The translations under genes and the position numbers were made by a program. A stretch of 35,008 nt of DNA from Verrucomicrobium sp. (lineage in GTDB: Bacteria; Verrucomicrobiota; Verrucomicrobiia; Limisphaerales; UBA9464), in contig JAJTFN010000026.1 in NCBI GenBank assembly GCA_021298285.1, forward strand, positions 14,354-49,361, in the 5' to 3' direction. Position 1 is the first letter of the stretch; each line of letters begins with the position of its first letter. The notes beneath the pieces were generated by a model. It worked only from the letters and a program-made list of their open reading frames with translations. It had not been told where the DNA came from and made no database searches. Shown in pieces: positions 24,844-32,010 of the stretch.

Positions 24844-25221
24844 ATGTTCGAGTTCCGTCTGCCCGGCGGCCCGGCCCATGCCTGGAACGGGGAGGTGCTG
24901 AGCATCGGTCGCGATCCCTCGAACGACTGGGTGCTTGTTTCCGCTGGCGTGTGGTCGAGGCATGCGGAGGTCCGATGCGATCCGACCGGTCGCCTGACCC
25001 TGCGTCCAGTGGGGGAGGCGGTCGTCTCGGTCAATGGGCTCCCGGTGCGGGAGGCCATCCTGCGTTGGGGTGATGCGGTGGCCTTCGGCGCCACCGTCGT
25101 CCGGTTCCATCTGGCCCCTCCGGTCCAGCGCGGATTGCGGGGTTGGGAGTGGTGCCTTTGGATGATTCTCCTGCTCTGCCTCCTCGGCCAGACGTGGCTG
25201 GTCCTGGCGTTGCGCCGCTGA
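24844..25221 (+). CDS. FHA-domain protein with C-terminal membrane anchor
   Basis: A 125-residue protein. Residues 1-92 form an FHA domain: LSIGRDPSNDWVL (19-31, with G22 and R23), WSRHAEV (37-43, with S38 and H40) and SVNG (62-65, with N64), all the residues that normally contact phosphothreonine. After a short linker comes one hydrophobic helix (about 102-122, WEWCLWMILLLCLLGQTWLVLAL) and a basic end (RR). It is therefore tail-anchored in the inner membrane with the FHA domain in the cytosol. It begins 10 bp after the export lipoprotein stop, and GAGGG about 9 bases before the ATG is an acceptable Shine-Dalgarno, so it belongs to the same transcript. It likely links phosphorylation signals to polysaccharide export. 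Confidence 0.85.
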   Translation: MFEFRLPGGPAHAWNGEVLSIGRDPSNDWVLVSAGVWSRHAEVRCDPTGRLTLRPVGEAVVSVNGLPVREAILRWGDAVAFGATVVRFHLAPPVQRGLRGWEWCLWMILLLCLLGQTWLVLALRR

Positions 25222-25300
25222 GGCCCCGGCTGGATCCTGCCCGTTGGGGACCGTGCCCATTGGGCCTGCGTCGCGGTTCAGCCCGTCGGTCGGCCCCTCG

Positions 25301-26782
25301 TCAGCCCGACGCGGCCGACAGGTCCCTCAGGTCGGCTCGGATGGCCTCGTAGCTCACGGCATACTGCGCCGCCACGGGGTCGGGGGTCACACCCCGACGC
25401 TCGCAATATTCGGCGTAGGCCCCGGTCCACCAGTTGGCGTGCCGGGTCAGTCCCTCCGAGCGCCAGCGTTCCCAGTTCATGAGCACCTTGCTCCAGCACG
25501 CATCGCCGTAGGCGACGGCCTCATGGGGGGAGGGCATGTCCGACACGTACCAGTCCCGGCCGATGCGGGCGTGAAGCACCTCGTCGGCCCAGTCGAAATC
25601 CTGGAAGGTCGCCGCCAGGGGGTTGCCTGCCGCGAGGGCCGTCTCCCATTCGTGGCGCTTGCCGGTCCGGGGCATCAGCCCCTGCTCGATGAAATACAGC
25701 ACGGCATGCCGTTCCTTCGGGGTGAGCTGGGTGTTCAGGCCGAGCGACCAGGTGAAGTTCACCGCCACCCGGGAGGGCCAGTCGACACCCGCGCTGGCGA
25801 AGCCGACCTCGCCCATCATCGCGTGCCTGGCCTCGTCCCAGAGCTGCCGGCTCATGTCCCGGTAGTAGCCCCAGGGCTTGTCGGGCGTCTCGACGAGGAT
25901 GCTGGCCATCATCTCGGGCACGTCGATTTCGCGAAGGCGCTTGTAGTACATCATCAGCACCTTGGCATCGAGCGGTTGCCCAGGATCGTAGAGGAACACC
26001 TCGGCGTTGACCCCCATGTTGTAGGGATCGGGGAAGCGCCCGTCCCGCTGGGGGCGTGGATCGTAGCGCCAGGGGCGTGCCGAGTGGAGGCGCTCCGGCA
26101 GCGACGCGGGCGCATCCCCGGCCCCGGCCCGGGTACAGCCGTCGACGCCCCCGGCCGCCTCGAGCGCCCGGCGCAGCACCCCGAGGCCCGCCTGCGAGGC
26201 CGCGCGTTCGTCGCCTGAGACCAGGCAGGAGACGGCCTTGCGCCCATAGTGGCGGAGGTCGTCGAGGTCCAGCAGGGCGATCCGCAGCATCCGCACGGTG
26301 GGCTGGTCGGCCAGCGGATGCGCCGCGGCCGCATGGGTGGCCATCGCCTCCGCCAGTGCCGGCACGATGACCTCGTACAGTCCGAGGAGCAGGAGGTCGC
26401 GGGGAGCCGCCTGCAGTTCATCAAATGCCAGCGCCAGGCCGTCGTGGGGAACCTTGTCCAGGCCCAGCGGGGGTTCGCGCATCTCGCCGACCCGGGTCCG
26501 GAGGGCCGACACCTGCTCGGCGCAAAGCCAGGCCTGATGGCTCCAGGCCATCTTCAGCTCGTAGACCGGCTCCGAGGTGATCCGGGCGGTGAGGATGCCG
26601 TGGATCCGCCGCAGGGCGTAGTGGTGCCGCTTGAGCCGGCGCACGCTCTCCTCGACCGACAGCCCCGGCCGGGAGGCCTCTTGGAATCCGCAGAGTCCGG
26701 CCAGCGGTGGCAGGCCACGGTGGGTCTGGTAGCCGGCCGGGGATGGATCCGTCGGGGTGTTCCCGTCGCAGGTCGCGTTCAT
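25301..26782 (-). CDS. Ferritin-like putative diiron protein of unknown function
   Basis: A 493-residue soluble protein, almost wholly helical. I do not recognise a named family. Metal-ligand-like motifs are spaced as in ferritin-like diiron folds: YELKMAWSH (E75 and H82), DEARH (E317, H320) and DEVLHARIGRDWY (E401, H404), with further buried Glu such as E366 in FIEQGL. Two ExxH motifs about 80 residues apart are the usual hallmark. Aromatic-rich conserved-looking blocks (KPWGYYRDMSRQLWDEARH) suggest an enzyme rather than a storage cage. The start is uncertain: ATG 26782, or ATG 26821 closer to recJ. It is the last gene of a terC-recJ-this minus-strand group. A non-metal helical protein remains possible. 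Confidence 0.6.
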   Translation of the reverse strand: MNATCDGNTPTDPSPAGYQTHRGLPPLAGLCGFQEASRPGLSVEESVRRLKRHHYALRRIHGILTARITSEPVYELKMAWSHQAWLCAEQVSALRTRVGEMREPPLGLDKVPHDGLALAFDELQAAPRDLLLLGLYEVIVPALAEAMATHAAAAHPLADQPTVRMLRIALLDLDDLRHYGRKAVSCLVSGDERAASQAGLGVLRRALEAAGGVDGCTRAGAGDAPASLPERLHSARPWRYDPRPQRDGRFPDPYNMGVNAEVFLYDPGQPLDAKVLMMYYKRLREIDVPEMMASILVETPDKPWGYYRDMSRQLWDEARHAMMGEVGFASAGVDWPSRVAVNFTWSLGLNTQLTPKERHAVLYFIEQGLMPRTGKRHEWETALAAGNPLAATFQDFDWADEVLHARIGRDWYVSDMPSPHEAVAYGDACWSKVLMNWERWRSEGLTRHANWWTGAYAEYCERRGVTPDPVAAQYAVSYEAIRADLRDLSAASG

Positions 26783-26845
26783 CGATCGGGCATAGGTAAG
26801 CCCGACGGGCATCCCGGGCAATCCGCCGTTGCTGCCGGGCGCGGT

Positions 26846-28495
26846 TCAGGTGGCGGCCGACTCGCCGGGTCGCCAGTCGACCAGACGCAATTGGACGAAG
26901 CGCCGGCCTCCGTACTCGCCGATCTCGGGGACCGCCGCCAGGTCGAAGCTGCCCTCCGGGAGGGGCCGGGAGCCCGCGCCCCACCACACGGTCTCGACGG
27001 CCCGACCCCCATCGGTGACCCAGAGTTTCCAGTGCTGGTCCTTGAGGCGCTGGGGTGGGCGTGCGTGCACCAGTCCCCGGAAGCCCAGTTGCGCCAGCGG
27101 CATGAACGCATCGAGGCGCACCTGCGGCCGGAGGTGCCCGGGGTCCAGCCGCTGCCTGGCCAGCGCATTGATCCGTTCCCGCAGCACGGGCAGGCGCGAC
27201 GGATCGATGGAAAGTCCGGCTGCCATGGCATGGCCTCCATGCTTCTGCAGAAGGTCCGAGCAGTCCCGGAGCGCCCCCGCCAGGTCGAATCCCGGGATGC
27301 TGCGCCCCGAGCCGCGCCACACCTCGCCGCCCCCCCCGAGGATCAGGGTCGGCCGGTGGAATTCGCGCAACACCCTGGACGCGACGATCCCCACCACGCC
27401 GATGTGCCACGAGGGATCCCCCTCCACGATCACCAGGTCGCGCGCCGCGTCGAAGCCGGCACGCACCCGGTCGCCGGCCTCCTGGGCGATGCGGCGTTCG
27501 ACCTCCTGGCGGTCACGGTTCTGCCGGTCGAGCACCTCCGCGAGGCTGGCCGCCTCGTCATCCTGGTCGCAGAGCAGCAGCCGGAGCGCGTCCTCTGCCG
27601 TCTCCAGCCGCCCGGCGGCATTGAGGCGCGGGCCGAGTTGGAAGCCCACCTCGTGGACCCCCAGCGGGCTGCGGGTCCTGGCCACGCGCTTGAGGGCCTG
27701 CAGGCCGGGCCGGTGGGTGGTCTCGAGGCGTTCGAGGCCGGCGTGCACCAGCACCCGGTTCTCCCCGACCAGCGGGACCAGGTCGGCCACGGTGCCGAGG
27801 GCCACCAGGTCGAGCAGGGACTTGAGGTGGTAGGTGTCGAACCCCGGCAGGCCGGCTTCCCGTCCATGCTTCACCAGCCCATGGGCGAGCTTGAAGGCCA
27901 GGCCCGCCGAGCAGTAGGGGGCCGTCGACGGGTCGTCGGAACGGAGCGGATTCACCAGGGCCAGCGCCGGGGGCAGGGGATCGCTCAGCTGGTGATGGTC
28001 GAGCACCAGCACATCGACCCCGCGCCCGTTCAGCCAGCCGATGGGACCGACCGCCGTGGAACCGCAGTCCACCGCCAACAACAGCGTGGTGGGATGGCGT
28101 GCCAGGCAGTTCTCCACACCCGCCTGGCTCAGGCCGTAGCCTTCGTCGCGCCGGTGCGGCAGGTACTGGGCGCATCGCCAGCCCAGTGCCGAGAGCACCT
28201 CCGTGAGGATCGCGGTCGAGGTCACGCCATCGACATCGTAGTCGCCGAAGATGACCAGCGGCTCGCCATCCCGGCGTGCCCGGAAGAGCCGCTCGATGGC
28301 CGGCCGGATGTCCGGCAGGACCATCGGGTCCGAGAGCGACCTGAGGCGGGGCTCGAGGAAGGCCTCGGCGGCCTCGGGCGTCGTGATCCCGCGCCGTACC
28401 AGGCAGTCGGCCACCAGCCCGGGAAGCCCCAGCGCGCGGCGCAGGGCCTCCGCCTGGCCCGCGTCGGTGTCCTCCAGAACCCACCGAGGGCTCAA
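26846..28495 (-). CDS. recJ: RecJ, single-strand-specific 5'-3' DNA exonuclease
   Basis: A 549-residue cytosolic nuclease acting in RecF recombination and mismatch repair. The DHH phosphoesterase motifs are in place: FGDYDVDG (83-90), AVDCG (141-145) and LDHHQLSD (165-172). LGPRLNAAGRLE follows, and the DHHA1 domain has GVVGIVASRV and GGHAMAAGLS. A C-terminal OB-like domain ends the protein. TTG at 28495 is chosen as start: it gives the normal RecJ N-terminus (a tryptophan, then ALRRALGLPGLVADCLVRRG), no ATG or GTG fits, and its last two bases form the terC stop (TTGA overlap). Length is close to E. coli RecJ (577). Confidence 0.93.
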   Translation of the reverse strand: MSPRWVLEDTDAGQAEALRRALGLPGLVADCLVRRGITTPEAAEAFLEPRLRSLSDPMVLPDIRPAIERLFRARRDGEPLVIFGDYDVDGVTSTAILTEVLSALGWRCAQYLPHRRDEGYGLSQAGVENCLARHPTTLLLAVDCGSTAVGPIGWLNGRGVDVLVLDHHQLSDPLPPALALVNPLRSDDPSTAPYCSAGLAFKLAHGLVKHGREAGLPGFDTYHLKSLLDLVALGTVADLVPLVGENRVLVHAGLERLETTHRPGLQALKRVARTRSPLGVHEVGFQLGPRLNAAGRLETAEDALRLLLCDQDDEAASLAEVLDRQNRDRQEVERRIAQEAGDRVRAGFDAARDLVIVEGDPSWHIGVVGIVASRVLREFHRPTLILGGGGEVWRGSGRSIPGFDLAGALRDCSDLLQKHGGHAMAAGLSIDPSRLPVLRERINALARQRLDPGHLRPQVRLDAFMPLAQLGFRGLVHARPPQRLKDQHWKLWVTDGGRAVETVWWGAGSRPLPEGSFDLAAVPEIGEYGGRRFVQLRLVDWRPGESAAT

Positions 28496-29478
28496 GCGGC
28501 CGGGCCCTTCCCGTTGCCGGGTCCCGCCGGTGCCGTCAGGACCGAGGCGAGGATGGACACGCCGAGCAGGCCCATGACGACCGCCAGGGACACGTACTTG
28601 AGCCGGTCGCCCAGCAGCCGCAGCAGGGCCTCCTCCGCGAGCATCTTGGCCCCGATGAACACCAGCACGCAGGCCAGGCCGGTCTTGAGGTGTTGGAAGT
28701 ACCCCATGGCGGAGGCGAGGACGAAGTACAGCGAGCGCAGGCCGAGGATGGCGAAGATGTTGGAGGTGAAGACGAGGAACGGCTCCCGGGTGATGCCGAA
28801 GATCGCCGGGATCGAATCCACCGCGAACACCACGTCGGTCGTCTCCACCACCACCAGCACCACGGCCAGCGGCGTGAGCATCCACCGGTTGCCCGACCGG
28901 GTGGTGAAGCGTTCCCGGTCGAAGGCGTCGCTGATCGGGAGGCAGTGGCGCAGCAACCGGACCACCGGGTTCCTCGAAAGGTCGGGAGGCGGCTCGTCCT
29001 CGCGCACGAGCAGCATCTTCACGCCGGTCACGATCAGGAACACCCCGAAGACGTGGAGCGCCCAGTGGACGCGCTCGAGGAGCTCGGCACCGAGCCAGAT
29101 CATGGTTCCCCGGAGCACCAGGGCCCCGAGGATGCCCCAGAAGAGCACCCGGTGTTGCCAGGGTCTGGGGACGCCGAAGTAGGAGAAGATGACGGCGATG
29201 ACCAGGACGTTGTCCATCGACAGGCACAGCTCCACCAGGTAGCCCGTCAGGAACAGCGCCGAGGTGGAGGCGTCCCAACCGGGGACCATCCGCGGTGCCA
29301 CGGCCAGCCCGAAAAGCAGGGTGCAGACCACCCAGACCGAGGTCCAGAAGAGCGCCTCCCGGACACGAACCTCCTGGCTCTTCCGGTGGAACAGGCCCAG
29401 GTCGAGCGCGAGGGCTCCCAGCACGAAGGCCGAAAAGCCCACCCAGTGCCCGACAGAGACGTTCAAATGGGAGGCCAT
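28492..29478 (-). CDS. TerC/Alx-family integral membrane protein
   Basis: A 328-residue inner-membrane protein of the TerC family, with about nine hydrophobic helices. Diagnostic acidic motifs are LSMDNVLVIAVIF (86-98, D89) and VETTDVVFAVDSIPA (211-225, D215 and D221), the intramembrane aspartates shared by the family. Members such as E. coli Alx export manganese, and TerC paralogues are tied to tellurite resistance and to metalation of exoenzymes. A cytosolic loop between helices (about 158-195) is charged. Its stop overlaps the recJ start (TTGA), implying translational coupling. No tellurite-resistance neighbours are present, so metal efflux is the likelier role. Confidence 0.92.
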   Translation of the reverse strand: MASHLNVSVGHWVGFSAFVLGALALDLGLFHRKSQEVRVREALFWTSVWVVCTLLFGLAVAPRMVPGWDASTSALFLTGYLVELCLSMDNVLVIAVIFSYFGVPRPWQHRVLFWGILGALVLRGTMIWLGAELLERVHWALHVFGVFLIVTGVKMLLVREDEPPPDLSRNPVVRLLRHCLPISDAFDRERFTTRSGNRWMLTPLAVVLVVVETTDVVFAVDSIPAIFGITREPFLVFTSNIFAILGLRSLYFVLASAMGYFQHLKTGLACVLVFIGAKMLAEEALLRLLGDRLKYVSLAVVMGLLGVSILASVLTAPAGPGNGKGPAA

Positions 29479-29667
29479 GGTCGGTGGACGCGGTCCGAGG
29501 CCCAAGACTGAGACGCGGAAGTGCCGCCGATGCAAGTTCCGGTCGACCTCGGGTCCCTCTTGGTCCCGTCGCCACCCTGCACGGGCGGGGTCCTGCGGGC
29601 ATCCTGCGCCCGCGACCCGCCGTTCGTGATGCCAACTCCGGCATTGCGAAACGCGCGCGCCCCCCCG
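29479..29667. promoter_or_regulatory. Divergent terC-kdsA promoter region with an extended hairpin
   Basis: A 189 bp gap with no gene. A two-part stem, GCGGGGTC with GACCCGC and GCGGGC with GCCCGC, spans 29585-29620 with small bulges. ATGCC/GGCAT (near 29629-29645) forms a second hairpin. Read on the minus strand they lie in the terC leader, 110-190 bases before its ATG. I could not match the yybP-ykoY manganese riboswitch core that often precedes this family. Confidence 0.4.
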
Positions 29668-30495
29668 ATGACCTCCGGGGTGAGCGATTCCATCCTTCCA
29701 TTGTGGCGCAGCCTGAACCGTCGCAAGGGGCTCTTCCTGATCTCCGGTCCCTGCGTCATCGAGAGCGAGGAGCTTTGCCTCGAGATCGCACGCAGCCTGA
29801 AGGCCGTGTGCCGGCGCCTGGGCATGCCGTACGTCTTCAAGGCCAGCTTCGACAAGGCCAACCGCTCCTCGGGGCAGTCGTTCCGGGGGCCCGGGATGGC
29901 CGGGGGGCTGGAGGTGTTGCGCCGGATCCGCTCCGAGGTCGGGGTGCCGGTGCTGACCGACGTCCACACGCCCGAGCAGGCGGTCGCCGCCGCGACCGTC
30001 TGCGACATCCTGCAGATCCCCGCCTTCCTGTGCCGGCAGACCGACCTGGTGCAGGCGGCCGCCGCCACCGGCCGGATCGTCAACCTCAAGAAGGGCCAGT
30101 TCCTGGCCCCCCAGGACATGCGGAACGTGGCGGCCAAGGCGGCCGAGACGGGCAACCGGCGCCTGCTCCTCACCGAGCGCGGCACCACCTTCGGCTACCA
30201 CAACCTCGTGGCCGACATGCGCTCGCTGCCGATCCTCGCCGGACTCGGATTCCCGACCGTCTTCGACGTCACCCACTCGGTGCAGTTGCCGGGCGGCCAG
30301 GGTGATTCCTCCGGGGGGCAGCGGGAATTCGGACCGGTGTTGGCCCGTTGCGCGGTCGCCGCCGGTGTTGATGGGCTCTTCATCGAGACGCACCCCGAGC
30401 CCGACCGGGCCCTGAGCGACGGCCCGAACATGATTCCGCTGGACCGGATGCCCGCGCTGCTGCGGCAACTCCAGCGGATCCGGCGCGCCCTCTGA
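29668..30495 (+). CDS. kdsA: KdsA, 2-dehydro-3-deoxyphosphooctonate aldolase (Kdo-8-phosphate synthase)
   Basis: A 275-residue cytosolic enzyme joining phosphoenolpyruvate and arabinose-5-phosphate to make Kdo-8-phosphate for the LPS inner core. Signatures are [14 protein letters not shown] (55-68), LTDVHTPEQ (96-104), [11 protein letters not shown] (117-127) and [11 protein letters not shown] (141-151). The metal-site positions are all filled as in the metal-dependent class: C29 in ISGPCVIES (E. coli, metal-free, has Asn here), H203, E240 and D251. A divalent metal requirement is therefore predicted. ATG 29668 fits the family length; the open frame before it is low-complexity and lies in the intergenic hairpin region. 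No other Kdo gene is adjacent. Confidence 0.93.
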   Translation: MTSGVSDSILPLWRSLNRRKGLFLISGPCVIESEELCLEIARSLKAVCRRLGMPYVFKASFDKANRSSGQSFRGPGMAGGLEVLRRIRSEVGVPVLTDVHTPEQAVAAATVCDILQIPAFLCRQTDLVQAAAATGRIVNLKKGQFLAPQDMRNVAAKAAETGNRRLLLTERGTTFGYHNLVADMRSLPILAGLGFPTVFDVTHSVQLPGGQGDSSGGQREFGPVLARCAVAAGVDGLFIETHPEPDRALSDGPNMIPLDRMPALLRQLQRIRRAL

Positions 30496-30523
30496 ACCGC
30501 CGACCCGGGGACCCGTCCGCCCT

Positions 30524-31384
30524 TCAGGTTCCGGAGGCCGGCCGGCCGAAGAACCTCCGCCAGTTCGCCTCGCACAGCGCGGCCAGGTCCGCGGCGGGAA
30601 CACCCAGGTGGGTGGCCAGACCGATGGCGATCCGGGGCAGGTTGGCCGGGCTGTTGACCGGTCGACCCCCGGGGCCGTTCGCCGGATGGGAAATCCACTC
30701 CGGGGGCGGGAGCTGGTCCGGGGCATCGGTCTCGACCAGCCAACGGTCGCGGGGGATGGCCCGGAACACCGCCAGCTGATCGGCCTTGCGCGGATGGAGG
30801 GAATGGCCCGAAAGGCTGAAGTGGGCCCCGAGTCGCACCAGCTCCGGCACGAGCTCCCGGGATCCGCCGTAGCTGTGCAGGAGGAATCCCCGGGGCAATG
30901 GAGCCCGGTTGCGGAGCCGGTCCAGGAGCGGTCCCCAGGCCCTCAGGCAATGCAGCGAGACCGGCAGTCCCCGGGTCGCGGCCAGGTCGAGCTGCGCATC
31001 CAGCGCTTCGACCTGCATGGGCATCGGTGCGGGTCCCGACGGGCCGATGCCCAGCTCGAGACACCGTTCGGCCGATTGGTCGAGGATCCAACCGTCCAGC
31101 CCCACCTCGCCCACCCCCGCCCCCGGACAACGGTCGAGGAAACCTTCCAACGTCTCCAGCCAGCAGGCCGAACGGGTCGGAACGCGCCATGGATGGAGGC
31201 CGAAGGCCGGGATGACCTCGGCGAAGCGTTCCGCCAGGTGGAGAACCGTCGGCCAGTCGGTCTCGCAGGTGCCGTTGACCACCATGCCCGCCACGCCGGC
31301 GGACAACGCCTGGGCGAGCCGGGTTGCCGGAGCGTCACCCAGGCGTGGGTCCTGGAGGTGGTTGTGGGCATCGTGCCAGCGCAT
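30524..31384 (-). CDS. TatD-family metal-dependent hydrolase
   Basis: A 286-residue amidohydrolase-fold protein related to TatD DNase. Metal ligands appear in order: DAHNH (5-9), GLHPW (62-66), GEVGLD (92-97, with the bridging Glu), SLHC (143-146, H145), LHSYGG (169-174, H170) and ETDAP (218-222). These are the complete TatD set, so an active Mg- or Zn-dependent nuclease or hydrolase is expected. Relatives act as 3'-5' DNA exonucleases in repair and DNA breakdown, but many TatD-like proteins have other substrates. The C-terminus (PRIAIGLATHLGVPAADLAALCEANWRRFFG) is the family closing helix. It is convergent with kdsA, with 28 bp between stops. Confidence 0.88.
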   Translation of the reverse strand: MRWHDAHNHLQDPRLGDAPATRLAQALSAGVAGMVVNGTCETDWPTVLHLAERFAEVIPAFGLHPWRVPTRSACWLETLEGFLDRCPGAGVGEVGLDGWILDQSAERCLELGIGPSGPAPMPMQVEALDAQLDLAATRGLPVSLHCLRAWGPLLDRLRNRAPLPRGFLLHSYGGSRELVPELVRLGAHFSLSGHSLHPRKADQLAVFRAIPRDRWLVETDAPDQLPPPEWISHPANGPGGRPVNSPANLPRIAIGLATHLGVPAADLAALCEANWRRFFGRPASGT

Positions 31385-31502
31385 GCGGGAGCTCCGGCGC
31401 GCGGGAAGGCCGGATCCGTGAGCCTACCCCCGACCCGCGGGTTGGGAAACACCCCGATGGGCGGGGCAGTTGAGTTTCGGCGCACCGGTGGCAGGGTGTC
31501 GT

Positions 31503-31982
31503 GTGCCGTTTTCGAGACTCAGTCGGACCACCGAGGCCGCCGTCGGCTACTTCGAGCTGGGCATGGTCGAGGCGGCGCTGCAGGAGCTCGACCAGCTCCC
31601 GCCGGGCGACCAGCTCGAGACGGAGGTGCTGGAACTCCGCTCGGTCATCCACCAGCAAATCGGTCAGTGGGCCGAGGCGGCCCGGGCCTTCCAGGCCCTG
31701 TGTGCCCGCCGCGACGCGGAGCTTGAGCACTTCATCGGCTGGGGGTGCTGCCTGTATGAGCTCGGGGCCCATGAGGAGGCCCGGCGTGCCCTGCTGTCGG
31801 CCCCGGAGCCCCTGCGCCGCAACGGCCTCTGGAACTACCATCTCGCCTGCTATGAGGCGCTCACCGGTCATCCGGCGGAGGCTCGGGACCGCGTGGAGCA
31901 GGCCATCCGCCTCGACCCGTGCCTGAGGCACATGGCCCAGCAGAACTCGAACCTCGCCCCCCTGCTGCGCGGACCCTCCTGA
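31503..31982 (+). CDS. Tetratricopeptide-repeat protein
   Basis: A 159-residue soluble protein made of TPR-like helix pairs: AAVGYFELGMVEAALQELDQLP, QLETEVLELRSVIHQQIGQWAEAARAF, GCCLYELGAHEEARRALLSA, YHLACYEALTGHPAEARDRVEQAIRLDP. It thus has about four repeats and likely serves as a small protein-binding adaptor. No signal or membrane segment is visible. The start could be GTG 31503 or TTG 31470; I prefer GTG because it directly precedes VPFSRLSRTTEAA, where the repeat fold begins. It is divergent from the TatD-like gene and convergent with the SIS gene. Its partner is unknown. Confidence 0.75.
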   Translation: MPFSRLSRTTEAAVGYFELGMVEAALQELDQLPPGDQLETEVLELRSVIHQQIGQWAEAARAFQALCARRDAELEHFIGWGCCLYELGAHEEARRALLSAPEPLRRNGLWNYHLACYEALTGHPAEARDRVEQAIRLDPCLRHMAQQNSNLAPLLRGPS

Positions 31983-31994
31983 CGGGAACGTCTC

Positions 31995-32008
31995 GGCCGG
32001 ATCCGGCC
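31995..32008. terminator. Palindrome between convergent TPR and SIS genes
   Basis: GGCCGGATCCGGCC, a perfect 14 bp palindrome filling the 28 bp gap between the two stop codons. It could fold as a 5 bp stem with a GATC loop and act as a short two-way terminator. No T-tract follows, so this is weak. Confidence 0.3.
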
Positions 32009-32010
32009 CT

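Noticed and set aside
29479-29667. yybP-ykoY manganese riboswitch in front of terC
   Set aside because: The leader has hairpins, but I could not find the conserved core bases in the right order. Left as an undefined structured region.
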